This document shows positions 43,905 through 56,100 of a DNA stretch of 64,000 bases, one piece after another. The stretch's first letter is position 1, and the number at the start of each line of letters is the position of its first letter. A program made the translations under genes and the position numbers. The notes beneath the pieces were generated by a model. The model made no database searches. It saw only the letters and a list, made by a program, of their open reading frames with translations, and was not told the origin of the DNA. Source of the DNA: Coriolopsis trogii (taxonomy: Eukaryota; Basidiomycota; Agaricomycetes; Polyporales; Polyporaceae); NCBI GenBank assembly GCA_020543525.1, contig JAHYIO010000037.1, positions 744,001-808,000 on the forward strand. Direction: 5' to 3'.

Positions 43905-46661
43905 GGTCGACAATCTAGGAGGTGTCGCGCCTGTGGTAGACGTCGAGGAGTCGCGGACGCTGAGAAGCCTGGTTCAGCGAGCGCGTGCGATATTGACCTC
44001 TCGGAGCAAAGTCTGAGTTGACTAGACGAAGGTGGTACGATGTATTATGATGCCAGTGAGATGAGTTGGTCGTTCGGGGAGTGGAATCGTGCTATGCGTG
44101 CGTATTCATGAGAGACATCGGCTCGCAGAGTGGTGCGATAGACTGGAGACGTTGACCTGAGAGGGCTAGTGGAGGTCATAGATTCAGCCACTCGCCTGTT
44201 CACGATCACGTGTTGTCCCAAGGTACCGCGCGTCAACGTACCGTGTCGCCCCTCCGTTCGACGTTCATTCTTAACCACCGGCAGCCACGGGTCTACCCAG
44301 TGCTGAATCGCCCCACCTGGCCCTGATTTCTCTGCGTTTCGAGCAAGTCTTATGTCGGTCGCCTCCTGAACATCAGACGCGTAGCAGTGACTAGGTTCGA
44401 CTCACCCGGGAGGCTCCCAGGAACACTCTAACTCCTCCCCGAGTGCCGATGTACTCGTAGCTACTGTCAAGAATCCCGGGCTGAAGTTTGCGTCGCATCT
44501 CCCGCTACGTTCCGGACGCTCCTTGCGGAAGGCCATCCTGCTTGGTGAGTTCGCGCGCTAGCCGAAGCTGGATGACATGTTCGATATCACAGTGACCAAC
44601 CTCGTACGTGCTTCATATGCGAAGACACCGATATACTCCCGTCGGGCTTCTCGGCACCTTCTATGGAGCATCACGCTAATCATGTCCCCCTCGGACAGTG
44701 CTCGGGACGTTTAACATATGCCCAAGCAGAAACAGGTTACAGCATCGATGTCGCAGCCTTAACAGATGCAAGGATTACACCTGATACGGCCAAGACGTCC
44801 AATATAAATGTCATGACATGTCTGTCTACTTGTGTTGCACGTTGCCACTGCCAGTTTTGGACGTGGAAGCTGCGTACAGGCGAGGTACGAAGGAAGCCTC
44901 ATCCGGGGACGTCGTGGGTATTAGTTGAGTCGGGGTCCCGCCGGTCAAGCTTTCAGGTAGGAACATGCATTCGAGCTTCTCGCCTTCGCGACTTCTTGTG
45001 CTGAGGCCTTTCTCCGTCCCCTTCGGGCTCCTCACAGGCGTCAGGCAGGTGTAGAGAAACCCTCCCCCCGGTCTCCCCCGCCTACTTCGTGCTCGCTTCG
45101 TACTTTTATCGGCGCACGCAAATTGATGTTCGTCTACAACCTAACCGAATTCGCCAGTATGCCCTTGACTATTATACATAGTTTGATGGCAACTCTTCGC
45201 TTACTGTCAGTATTCGCCGAGGATGGTGTTGAGGTCGGCAGGATGCATCGGGTCAAGAACATCAGTACCAACTCGGGTGACATCGGCATCCCCAAGTGGT
45301 GAATGTCATTTCCCGGCCCTAGGAATCCTCAGACAGCTTCTATGGGCTGGACAACGTTGTCTGTAACATATGTAAGTCGTACCCGCTCCTTTGCCACGAT
45401 GGGAATTCCTATTTAGCAAGCGCGTCCGTGGGCAAGATCCCTATAGGCATCACAATGCTGACGAAATCACAATGCGTGTACACCCCAAATCCCGACGGCG
45501 GCAGGAATGAAAACTGCGAGACCGACCGCGCAATGGTACCCTCGGCCGCGGTCGCGTGTCCCTACTGCGAAGATGACTCGAGATGCGTTGAGGTTCCGGA
45601 AACCGGTACCGCCGCGGCCGACGACATCGGCGCAAACGTTGCGGATGACTGAAAGTCGCTGAGCAAGGTTTGTTGCATGCCGAGAGTCCAGAATGGCAAG
45701 CTGGGTCAGGAGTGCTATACCGAACAGGCCTGGATCACGAAAGGAGGCCGAGGCCAGAAGAATGGGCATTCATGTTCTAGAGATCATTGCATGGGATGCC
45801 CACCCTGAAGGCCTGAGCGTACCACCCACGAGGGCGGTTAAGTCGGAAGTCGAGGACCCTTGTATGCCCACGACCCTAGGGCACGATAGGGGACACGTAC
45901 TGTACAAACATCCGATGTACTAGTGATCGTAGGGGGAACGCGGGTCTGACGCGGTGCGCCACGGTGAATCCGAGAGTGGTTGCGTAATCCGGCTCGGCCG
46001 AATGCAGCAGGAACGGCATGGACCGAATGCCGAGGGTCTATGCTGCAGCAGTTTTGTTCTGGCCCAGGAAGGCGTGCTCGCAGCAATCAAAGAAACTGCG
46101 GCGCATGGTTCGAGAGTATAGAGAGAAGTGTGCACAGTCCTGACGAGCGGCTGAATAGCCGGAGGCGGCACAGGAAACAGCACATATGGTGAGGATGATC
46201 TGGGCATGAGTGATATAGACAATGACGTAGCGCTGTAGATGGTAAGAGCTGTGCTATCTGCGTATCTGCCGATCGGTCCCCAAACGCCGAGGGATCATTG
46301 TCCTCTGGAAGCGGAAAAGGCGGGCGATGGAGACACGGAGGGAGAGGGACGAGGGAGCGGAAGAGCAGACGAAGCAGAACGCGGACAAACGGCGGAGGGG
46401 TGCTTATACTTGCTGGGTTTAGTCATCGGGATCTGAGATGGCAGCCGAAGCAGGACGGAACGGACTTGGGTGTGTTGCCTCAGACTGTGGACTAAAGTCC
46501 GAGTCGCATCTTGCTGCCTTACTCAACCAGTTCTCGAGCCTTCGACACCCCTTCCACCATCCGACTTCTGCCGCCCCCTCCTCCGATCGCCCTGCTATTC
46601 CCCTTCACTTATAATCGCCCGAATATCCGAACATGGGCGTATACACCCCCTCCCTGCCGCC
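43905..46661. other. Gene-poor interval
   Basis: 2757 nt without a gene model I can support. A minus-strand open frame at 45467-45769 and a hydrophobic minus-strand stretch at about 46110-46250 (RYVIVYITHAQIILTICAVS) resemble pieces of basidiomycete multi-pass membrane proteins. They could not be linked by splice sites into one frame. A plus-strand string near 44571-44603 (DMFDITVTNL) recalls a multicopper-oxidase N-terminus but lacks the following copper motif. These may be relics. Confidence 0.35.
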
Positions 46662-48818
46662 ATGCGTCCCCCTCGCCTCCTTGTCGCCGCTCTCCTCATT
46701 CCATCCCTCGCAGCCGTTCTCGCATCCGCGACGGCCGTTCCTGCTTCAGGCCCAGGATCTCTCGACTACCTCCCCGCTCGGTCTGACCGTGTCCTACGCC
46801 GCGACGGAGGCCACGGACATGGCGGACATGGCCACCATGCCCAACCCCTCCTCGAACTCAACGAGACCGAGGTCACCATGTACCACGCTCCCACACCTCC
46901 ATCATACTACTGGATCGATTGGGTGGACTCTCCGAACGAAGAGAAGCGCTATCCGGGTTTGATGGGTCTGCACGCGTTGTGCATGTCGTTAGCATTTTTT
47001 GGTGCTCTCCCAATAGGTGCGCACCCACAATGTTCCCGAAGCCCACTGCGTACTAATGTATCAGTCACGTAAGGGATCGCCCTCCGCTCCGTGAAACACG
47101 CCTGGCATGGCGTGACTGTGATCCTGTTTTACACACTTGTCGTGTTGGGCCTCTCATCGAGTGCGCTATACCGCAAATTGACGCCGAACATGTCCGTATT
47201 TTATTCCGGCGTTCATCTTCAGCCACAAGCTTACTTACCGGGTATGCCGTCATAGGTACGAAGGCAGCAAACACGGCTCTCAGGGATATTTCTTCCTCGC
47301 ATGTGCCGTTGCTCTTTCCGCTTTGGATCTTGTTGCCTTCGTTCTTCGGCTCGTGACGTACATCCGTTCCATCCGCCGAGGCGAGGACCGCTTCGCCTTC
47401 AAGACTCTTTGGAACTACGTCATCCTCGATCGGGAAGAGCATCTTACGGGCGCCACCGCCGAATACACTAACCTCGTCGTCGACGAGCACGACGATCTCG
47501 AGGAGGCGGAGCTCAAGGTCAAGGATGCGGACGAGGCATTGTCCGAAGAATCGGTCCCCTTGCATGTTCGCCGCGCACAGCCCATTGACCCCATCCAGAC
47601 CGATTTCGACCTCCACGATCACGAGGATACCGTTGAGTGGGCTCAGCACGTCCATCGCCATGCTCGCCGTCCGTCGTACCCTCACTCTGCCGGTTCTGAA
47701 CGTACTCTGTTCGGCGCGCACTCGCCGCGGCGCTCGGATGATTCCCTACACGAATCGGGACATGTCTACCCTTGGCAAGGAAAGGATATGCGTGGCGTGC
47801 TCCGCGTTTTGGGCCGCGCCGCTTTCGCGACTTCGGAACGCGCGCTGGTGTTCGCGGGACTGATGCAAGTCACGACTGGCATCGTTGTGTACACCGGTGG
47901 ATGCCGCGGCAACTACATTAACGGGTGTTTGGCGCACCTTATCAGTAAGTGCTCCTCCGCATGTGTCAGAGTTGCCTAGGGTCTGATGTCATCCCTATTT
48001 TAGAGGGCGGGATATTTTGGTGCTACGGTCTTGTCACCTTCGCGCGCTTCCTGGGTGCATTCTCTGACCTCGGGTGGGCCTGGAACCGTGCACCCCGTCA
48101 CCACGGCAGGTACCCCACGGCCGAGATGGTCGAATCGACCGTCATCTTCCTCTACGGCGTCACAAACACCTGGATGGAGCGTTTCGGCGCGCACCCCGGG
48201 GACCCGTACACCACCAAGCAGATGCAGCACATCAGTATCGCCGTCATGTTCTGGTTCGCCGGTCTAGTGGGTATGGGCATCGAGTCCAAGCGCGTCCGGA
48301 GGTGGCTCGCGGCTGGCGCAACCGCCGCCGTACCTCCAGCTGGCCGTCATCAGGAAGCGATAGCGGAACCCCCCAGCTACGTCGCGAGCTTCAACCCTTT
48401 CCCCGCTCTATGCATTGGCATCACTGGCGCTGCCATGAGCGCCCACTTCCAGACCTACCTCTTCCAAGTGCAAATCCACATGGTCTGGGGTTACCTGCTC
48501 TCTGGCTTCGCAGTGATGCGCTGCTTGACGTACTTCTTCCTGTGGCTCGGACCTCCCCGTTCTATCCTTCCATCCCGGCCTCCCACAGAAGCGCTCGCTG
48601 CCTTCCTCCTCGCCTGCGGCGGTCTCGAGTTCATGTTCTCGACAGAGGAGCTGACTATCGCGGCTATGCGGCAGGGTCGCGACGACGTTATGATGTTCCT
48701 CAACGTCGGCGTGGCTATTACCTGCCTCGCGTTCTGCTGGACGCTGCTCATCGTTGGTTTCAAGGGCTGGCTCAAGAGCCATACGCAAGCAAGCCTGAAG
48801 TTCCACAGTTCGGTATGA
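46662..48818 (+). CDS. YTP1: YTP1-like multi-pass membrane protein
   Basis: Four exons: 46662-47016, 47074-47191, 47256-47944, 48004-48818, giving 658 aa. The signal peptide (RLLVAALLIPSLAAVLASA) is followed by a His/Gly-rich segment (GGHGHGGHGHH). A set of helices of the first domain comes next (LMGLHALCMSLAFFGALPI, VTVILFYTLVVLGLSSS, FFLACAVALSALDLVAFVL). A long hydrophilic loop rich in Asp/Glu/His separates these from the Ytp1 domain (ALVFAGLMQVTTGIVVYTGG, GGIFWCYGLVTFARFLGAF, HISIAVMFWFAGLVGMGIES). The WGYLLSGFAVMRCLTYFFLW and LEFMFSTEEL segments are typical of the family. Yeast Ytp1 is about 460 aa; the extra length is the loop and His-rich region. Function is unknown; a metal or redox role is only suggested by the His-rich part. 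Intron 2 has a GTCCGT donor. Confidence 0.9.
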
Positions 48819-49684
48819 AGCGGCCTTTTTCGACGACATCCATACCCTCCTAAAATCCTCGCTATCTTCACCCACGATCGCTCCAGACACCGAGTCTGCT
48901 ATGACTCGCAAGTTTGATCGTAAGGGTTCCATCGTCTCGCTGTCACGCAGGATCGATGCGAACATCTCAGCGGCGACCGCATCCAATTACCCTGCGCGTC
49001 GTGTGCTTCGTACAACACTCCACATCCTATCGAGGGCTCTGTCTCCCTATGTACACCTCCATCAGTGGATTTGCGCTCGCAATACTGCGAGCGTCCATGT
49101 CAGACCGTATCTCCTTCTCCTTGATTCACGCACTCTGTTTCGCTATGTGTACCATCTATCTCTGCCCGCTGTCTCCATTACGCCTCGACAACGCCCTGCA
49201 CAGTTTACGCCCACACCCTCGACGACGTGTACGTAATGCACAAGTACTCGGTACTTAGATACTCTGTTGTACTTAATCGTTCGCAGTACGCTTCTAGTAG
49301 AGACGCTGCGAACACTTGTAAGCATACCCTGTCTCCATGACTCAGCTCACCCATTTTGTGTGGCGCCTTTGAAGATCGGACGGCGATTTCTGACGTCGAA
49401 CGCTCGGTGGATGACTTAGCAAGGCGCGATTCGCCTGCATTGTTACTCATGGCCAATGTGTGATGGGTGGATAACTGAGTGGACTTCTGCATATGTATGT
49501 TGATGTCGTCATGTCGCGCGATGCTCGAGTCACTGATTGGCCTTTACCGATACCTCTTCGCAAGCTCCGGACCGGGGAATAGACTCCCTACGAATTCGTC
49601 GCACGCGCTCGAGGTTAGCAATTAACTTGCCTCTCTTGGCTTTCAGCCACCATCTCCTCTGGTGGACGGTTTGCGTGTCTTGAA
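48819..49684. other. Intergenic
   Basis: 866 nt between plus-strand YTP1 and ChaC. It is pyrimidine-rich on the plus strand through about 49050-49200. No gene or RNA seen. Confidence 0.4.
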
Positions 49685-50979
49685 ATGACCGGTACGGAAC
49701 GGCCCTACGTCGTCTTTGGGTATGGGTCCCTCATCTGGAAGGTAAGGCACGATGCATGGTACTACCTTAACTCGGCGAGCTGGTTTTCGCTGACTATGCC
49801 TTACTAGCCGCCTCCGCATGTGATCGCAGAAAGTAAGAACAAGGAGCGATGATGTCGCTCAGTGTTCTACTGACTCCAGGGTGACATATCCAGCTCCTGG
49901 TTACCTGAAAGGATACGTGCGCCGATTCGCACAGAAGTCGCATGACCATCGTGGGACACCAGAAGTATGTACGCCCGCACCCGGGCAGCTGTACGACTGT
50001 ACGAGGCGACGTCGCTGACCGGTACCGTGGCGAATAATGTTCACAGAACCCCGGGCGGGTCGTGACGCTGATCCATAAGGAGGACTGGGACCGTTTCTCT
50101 GCTGCTGTGAGTCTTCTTCCGAAGGAGTGTCGCGAGTTGCTGCATTCACCGTCATCGTGCGTAGGATGCGTTTCCGGATGACGACGTTGTATGGGGTATG
50201 ACCCCGAGTTTACGCCATTCGGATTCATGGAGTGGCTATGATGTCTCACAGGAAGATATGCAGGCATTGCGTACACGATAGACCCGGCGTATGAGTCGGA
50301 AGTCCGAGACTACCTAGGTACGCTGTTCGGAACGAAACAAGGGACGCATAGATGCTCACTCACAGACTATCGCCTACTTGCGTAGACTATCGAGAAAAGG
50401 TGTGTAAGGGACTTCAAGCCAGGTAGTCTTCAGACTCCTGGAAACCGCTTGTCAGGACGGATATACATTAGAAGAGATGGACGTCTACGGACTCGTCAAC
50501 GGTCATGAACAAGTCGTCATACCCAAGGTGGGCATCTTCCGCACCCTATGTGCCTATACAACGTCGTTTAACCTTCACTGTGCTACGCAGGCTTTTGTAT
50601 GTCTCACAGTGATGGACACGATGCCGCACTGACGACCGGGCTATACTTTCTTGGGGCAGTGTTATGTCGGACGACCAGACAACCCTTCGTTCCGTAGGAG
50701 CAAAGTAGTCGCTGCTTGCGAGACATGCACTGAACGGCGGCATTCTGTTACATAGTCGGTTCGGAACCTATAGACAAGCTGGCCGAGCGCATATGGCACT
50801 CTGTAGGGCCGTCGGGTCCAAACAAGGTGCGGGTCGTATGTACATGCCGTTGATATGGACTCGTTGATTTCCTGCCTCATTGAACATTATAGGAGTACTT
50901 GTACCATCTTGCAGACGCGGTGAAGAGGCTTGCGCCAGAGTCCCATGACTCGCATCTATTTGCCCTTGAGGTGACCTAG
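49685..50979 (+). CDS. ChaC-type gamma-glutamylcyclotransferase
   Basis: Twelve exons: 49685-49741, 49808-49832, 49894-49964, 50047-50106, 50165-50195, 50252-50317, 50386-50399, 50456-50527, 50591-50596, 50660-50693, 50756-50826, 50893-50979, giving 197 aa. The N-terminal VVFGYGSLIWK contains the YGSL substrate loop. TPGYLKGYVRRFAQ follows, then GRVVTLIHKEDW, GRYAGIAYTIDP, and YLDYREKDGYTLEEMDVYGL, with the catalytic Glu expected in the YREK segment. CYVGRPDNPSFLG and a C-terminal helical end (EYLYHLADAVKRL) complete the fold. The enzyme releases 5-oxoproline and Cys-Gly from glutathione in the cytosol, as yeast Gcg1 does. The gene is cut into unusually small exons. Exon 9 is 6 nt and exon 7 is 14 nt, yet every junction agrees with the family. 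Confidence 0.93.
50591..50596 (+). other. 6-nt micro-exon of the ChaC gene
   Basis: GCTTTT sits between a CTACGCAG acceptor and a GTATGT donor, flanked by introns of 63 and 63 nt. It encodes Ala-Phe between Lys and Cys-Tyr-Val-Gly, exactly filling the two positions of the conserved PKA(L/F)xYVG block. Skipping it keeps the frame but deletes two conserved residues. Confidence 0.75.
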
Positions 50980-51342
50980 CTTCTTCCGTTGCGGGCAACT
51001 CGAAGTACTGAAGGCGGGCATGTCTAGACACGCTGTAGAGAACTTGATGGACAACAGTCAGGGAGGACGAGCGGAGAAAACCAAGGGAGCAATTGAGTCC
51101 TGAGCTGCTGTAGATCTGTGCGGTTCTTGCAAGGAAGCTGTACGTATTGAAACGTTGACTACGAGGACATACGCGAGCGCCTAGCTGAGGACGGACGGAT
51201 CGCGGATTCGCGCGCGAGGCGCGGTCATCGTAGTACTATTCCTCGTCTACACTCAGGATCGTTGCTAGTTTCTCTCTCACTCTCTGCACACGAGCAACAA
51301 GTGTACTCAATACACTGTGCGCGGGCCATTGAAGTTGCTGCA
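50980..51342. other. Intergenic
   Basis: 363 nt between ChaC and SEC10, 3' UTR and promoter by position. Nothing else seen. Confidence 0.4.
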
Positions 51343-54300
51343 ATGGACCCGTCTCAGGCTCTCGAACCCTCGGTACAGGATCATCTGCGTCTGGAAGCCT
51401 TCGAGGTTCCTGCTGTCTCTCACGTTGTGTTGGACTGTTCATGACACATGGTGCACGTAGGGCAAATTCGACGTCAGAGACTTTGTCGGCGCGATCTCTG
51501 AGAAGCTCATCGCGCAGTCCAAGGCGGACCCAGGACGTGAGTAGTTGATTGGCCGTTTCCAATATACGAACGAGAACTCAAGGCGCGAACCCTCGATATG
51601 CTAGCGTTTGACCCCAAACCATTCATCAGAACCTTTGAGGCTGCAGTAGACAAGCTCATTGCGGTGAGAAAGGATGTCCAGGCAAAGACGGAGCAGATGG
51701 AGAAGAGCGTGCGGGTCGCGGAGCGAGACTACTCGAAGAAGATGGTAGACCTGAACAGAGGCTTCGAGGTACGCTCTTTATATGCGCTGTCATGCCGTTT
51801 TCCACTCAGACTGTCGCGTTGCTGTGTCCGAAGGCAGTCGGCCAGTCCTTCTCGGGCATGGAGACCAAGATGAACGAAGTCGGACGAACGGCAATCCGGA
51901 TCGGGGAGCAGATGGAGTCTGTTCACCAACAGCGACAGCGGGCACAGGCTGCTTACGACCTCATCGACTACTATAATCAGTTCGCGAAGGACGACACGAC
52001 ACGACTGGATACCCTCAAGAAGGAAGGGAAGGAGGGTCGAAGGAAGGTTGCTGTCCTATTGCGACGGCTTGCTACAGTGGCAAGAGAGGTGGACCTACCT
52101 CACTCCGACAAGGTGCGTACTCTTCGCTACAATCGGGCTCATTGTCAGAGGTTCAAATGTTCCCCCAAAGACACGAGAAAACATCGACAGGTATTGCGAG
52201 AAGTTCGAGAAGGACATGTTACACTTGTTCGATCGCGCATATAGAAGAGGTGACCCCCGGATGATGCATGTATGCGGTACTCTTCTAGTGGGTTGTTGCA
52301 GCCAGGCTCATCGGACCTACAGCATTGCGCACAAACACTCCTCGACTTCAACGGAGGCGCCTCATGTGTACAAGTATACGTCAATCAACACGACTTCTTC
52401 ATCAACCGAGTGCGAGCTGATACCAATATCGAGTCCCATCTGTAGGCATAGTCGTTCTGACTTACGACAAGTAAACTTACGCTTCGCAGATGGGGAGCCC
52501 TACCCAACCCTGATGAAGCCCCTCCTGTTTCCGAACGCGGCCTGCAGGACTTGTTCCAAGAAATCCGCGCTACTGTCGGTCAGGAGGCACAAATTGTGCA
52601 AGCTGTATTCCCGAATCCCGCCTATGTCATGCAAGTATTCCTCCAACGTGTATTTGCTCAATCCGTAAGCGAATGGATTGTCGTGTGTATTCACGATTTG
52701 ACCGAAACGACTAGATACAACAACATCTCGAACAACTTGTCTCAAGGACAACAGGAATGCCAGAGCTAGGTTTTCTTCGAATACTGCAGCTGGTACATCA
52801 GCAGACCTCGGTCTTGGTGGAGGACCTCAAGGCGTACGAGCTTCCTTCGGTGATTCCTCGTTCACCAGTGGACGCAAGCGAGTTCAACCGTACATTGAAG
52901 GGCATCCCCGCAGCAAACACATCGAATACTGCTACCGCTGCAACCATTAGTACGATGCTGGAAACGGCTATGGAAGAGCTATTTGTCCCATATACTGAGG
53001 GCCAACGCTACTTGGAGAAAGAGAGCCGAAGCCTAGGTGAGATGTATGCAAGCAAGTTGGCCAAGTTCACCAGATACCATGTTAGTATCTGTTCATCTAG
53101 GTTGTCCACCAAGGCACTCATTCAACTTGTTCCACAGGAGAGAGCGGATACAAAGGGCAAATCCTCCATGTTTGGCCGCATGGTAGATCAGCTCAGCGCT
53201 GCAGCAGCGACCACGTCACCTTCTGGCACCACGTCCACATCTGCTCAAGCTGCAGCAGCGCTCATGCGCTTCGGTGGCTTGGGTTCCTCAACGGATCGTG
53301 CGCCCGAGAAGCCAGGCGAAGATCCGATTCGTGAAGAGGACGGCATCCTCAGCATCGACATAGCCGAGACGATGCTGAAGTGGCACGCAGAAGCCATTGG
53401 CCGATGCGTAGAGCTTAGCTCTTCCAACGACGTGTATGGTGCAAAGTTTTCTACCCACAGGACATTACATTGACAGCGACCATAGGCCAAAGCATACATT
53501 CGCATTGCTGCGAGTCCTCTCCGCAGCAATCGGCAATTCTTACATCGAAACCGCAATCGAGACGTAAGTGTTGCCTGCCTGATCTTTGACATGTTCTGAC
53601 CAGTATTACCTGTAGTACGCTAGCGCGGCTTGAGGCTGCAGACACGAAGGTCGAGCCTAGCATGCAACCACTGACGGTGTTGCGAGAAGTCGACCTCATT
53701 TGCCACCTCTGGCAACGTTATGTGACGATGGCGCTGCTCCCGCTCACTAGCAGCTCCGTCACCGTGCGCCGTGAGATGGTTGTCTTCAACAACCAAGCTG
53801 TTAGCAGGATAGAGGGTGGTGCAAACCAGGTCACGCAGAAACTTACTGACGGTGCGTGGCTCCGAACCTCCCAATCGGTGTAGGTTTACTGATACTGAGG
53901 TCGCCTAGCAATTGTGACATGGCTCTCCGCCCAACTTGCCAAGCAGAAGCGAACAGACTTCAAGCCCAGGAATGACGACCTCTCCTTTGCTAGGGTCAAC
54001 ACGGAACCATGCATAGCCTGCTGTGACATGCTAGAAAAGGTGCGCGACGCCGCCAAGGCGACCCTCAGTGGCAAGAACCTCGAGGTCTTCCTCACGGAGG
54101 TCGGAGTGGCATTCCACAGGTGAGCTCTTTACCCTCACCCATCCTTGTCATCAGTATGCACTCATCGCTGTCAACTCCGCAGCCTATTGCTTGATCACCT
54201 GAAGAAGTTCCCCGTCAGCGCCACTGGTGGGCTCATGCTAGCGAAAGATCTGAAGTCCTACCAAGATGTTATCGACTCGTTCAGCATCCCAGCCCTGCAT

Positions 54301-54678
54301 GAACGCTTCGAATTCATCCGTCAGCTGGGCAACATCTTCCTCGTCAAGCCCGATATCCTCAAGTCGTACATCACCGAAGGCTACCTGGGCCGCATCGACG
54401 CGAACCTCCTCCGGCCCTACCTCGCACAGCGGGCGGACTGGGGCCAAGCGGAGAAGGGCTTCTTCAACGACGCCGCAGATAGCACAGTAGCGGACAGCAA
54501 GGGCATGCGCGACCGGTTTGGGATGGGCAGGCTCAGCATGATCATGAAGGATCTCGAGCCGCTCAGGGAGCAGATCACCATGCCGAGCATGCCCATGACG
54601 GGTATGACATTTGCTGGCAACTTCGCCTCGTTTACGAACGCGCGGCCGTCGAGGTTCAGTAGCTCAATGAATCCGTAG
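51343..54678 (+). CDS. SEC10: Exocyst complex component SEC10
   Basis: Thirteen exons: 51343-51405, 51461-51536, 51605-51768, 51834-52112, 52171-52269, 52323-52441, 52490-52664, 52715-53080, 53138-53433, 53486-53563, 53616-53851, 53909-54119, 54183-54678, giving 885 aa (yeast 871). It is mostly alpha-helical. An N-terminal coiled coil has KLIAVRKDVQAKTEQMEK and AIRIGEQMESVHQQRQRAQ. The conserved core reads HHCAQTLLDFNGGASCVQVY, NQHDFFINRVRAD, VFPNPAYVMQVFLQRVFAQS and FLRILQLVHQQTSVLVEDLK. The C-terminal bundle has LLLDHLKKFPVSATGGLML, DLKSYQDVIDSF and LGNIFLVKPDILKSYITEG, the last blocks being the most conserved in the family. SEC10 sits in the octameric exocyst and links to SEC15 when secretory vesicles are tethered at the growing tip. 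An Ala/Ser/Thr-rich insert (AAAATTSPSGTTSTSAQ) is a basidiomycete-type addition. Intron 1 has a weak GTTCCT donor. Confidence 0.96.
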
Positions 54679-54828
54679 TGCGCTGGTTCGCTTTATGCCG
54701 CTTGGGTGCAATGCTTCTTTGCATGCTTAAATTATACATTCCCCCCTCCCTTCCAGACGTTGCGCTGTGTACGTACTTGCGTGTCGATGTGTATTAGTAC
54801 AATATTTACGATGGATCTAGCTCATTGG

Positions 54829-56100
54829 TCATTCTCCCTTGAAGTTGGGTGCCCGCTTCTCCTTGAACGCTTGCAATGCCTCGAGACGGTCCTTCGAGTG
54901 CAGCAATGGCTCATACGATGCCCTCTCAAAGTCAAGGCCTGCAGGCCATCAGTTCCCTTGTATGTACAACTGTGTGGATGGGCTTACCAGACTCCAGACC
55001 GACATCGGGTACGCGCGAGATCGCTTGCTTCGCCGCGCGGAGTGCGAGCGGGGCGTTTGCGCTGATCTCCTGCGCGAGCTCCAGCGCCCTATCATACGCG
55101 GAACTCTCGGGGGAGGAGACGTAGTCAACCACGCCTGTACCATGCTGCTGTTCAGGGCATGAGACACAGCGCGAGCGAAGGGGAACACACACCGTATTCC
55201 AACGCCTGTGGTGCGCTGAGAGCGCGGGCGGTGAATATGAGGTTCTTCGCCTTCGATAGACCCAGCAGCCGCGTGAGCCGTTGAGTGCCACCCGCCCCGG
55301 GTATGATCCCGAGTTTCGTCTCCGGCAAGCCAATCTTCGTCACCGAGTGTCCTGCAGCACACCACGCATGTGTTCGTTCATCCACCGCCAATTGCCCCTA
55401 GCAGTAGACGTCGAGGAAAGAAAGGTACGGGCGACTCACCTGCGACGCGCAGATCGCACGCGAGCCCGAGCTCGAGCCCGCCGCCGAGCGCGGGTCCGTC
55501 TATGGCCGCGATGGTGGGCAGGGGCAGAGCCTCGAGCGTGCTGAGCGCGCGGCGGAGGTCGAGGAGGAACTTGTCCACTTGGGCTTTGGTCATCGACGCG
55601 CGTTCGATGAGGTCTGCGCCAGCGCAGAACGAGCCGGGCGTGGAGGAGCGGACGATGAGCACGCGTGTGCTGTGTTCGCGAAGGTAAAAGGTCTCAGCTC
55701 GGGTTCGAGTTGGTATGGGGTTTGTAGAGAGGAAAAGGGAGGGGAGGGTGGTAGAGAGGCATTCTTGAGGAGCTCGGGACGGACGGACGCACCTCTTGTC
55801 AAACTGCACCGTGTCCAGACATTCCTGGAGTTCCTATGTTCAGTGCGAGAAGTGAGTCGATGACGTTCAGAAGACAGTACAAGCATGCTCGACCTTGAGC
55901 AGTCTCAGCGAGATCGCATTCTTGGCTTTGGGTCGGTTGAGCAGGAGCGAGGTGATGCCTGGACGGTCATGAACGGCTTCAAGGTATGCTTCCGCACCGG
56001 CCGGGGCTGTCTGTAAGAACCTGCGCGTCGTCGCCAGCGGATACGGGCGCCGTGCGATCTTCAACACGGACACGGCAGGCACACGTGTTACTGCAAGCAT
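54829..56100 (-). CDS. Mitochondrial enoyl-CoA hydratase of the AUH/ECHDC2 type
   Basis: Six exons: 56100-55894, 55833-55793, 55669-55440, 55351-55193, 55134-54988, 54938-54829, giving 297 aa. The N-terminus is basic and rich in Ala/Ser/Arg ([20 protein letters not shown]), a mitochondrial targeting signal. The crotonase fold follows: [33 protein letters not shown] (oxyanion hole), [20 protein letters not shown] (second oxyanion block), and [19 protein letters not shown] with the catalytic Glu. The end [20 protein letters not shown] and [12 protein letters not shown] closely matches animal AUH, the 3-methylglutaconyl-CoA hydratase of leucine breakdown. The second block is one of the most reliable AUH features. 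A role in leucine catabolism is the best guess; fatty-acid enoyl-CoA hydration is an alternative. Intron 2 (123 nt) is long for this window and intron 1 starts GTCGAG. Confidence 0.92.

Noticed and set aside
44490..44603. Possible multicopper-oxidase N-terminus (SPATFRTLLAEG then DMFDITVTNL)
   Set aside because: The HWHG copper motif that should follow is missing and nothing downstream matches; kept only as a remark on the gene-poor interval.
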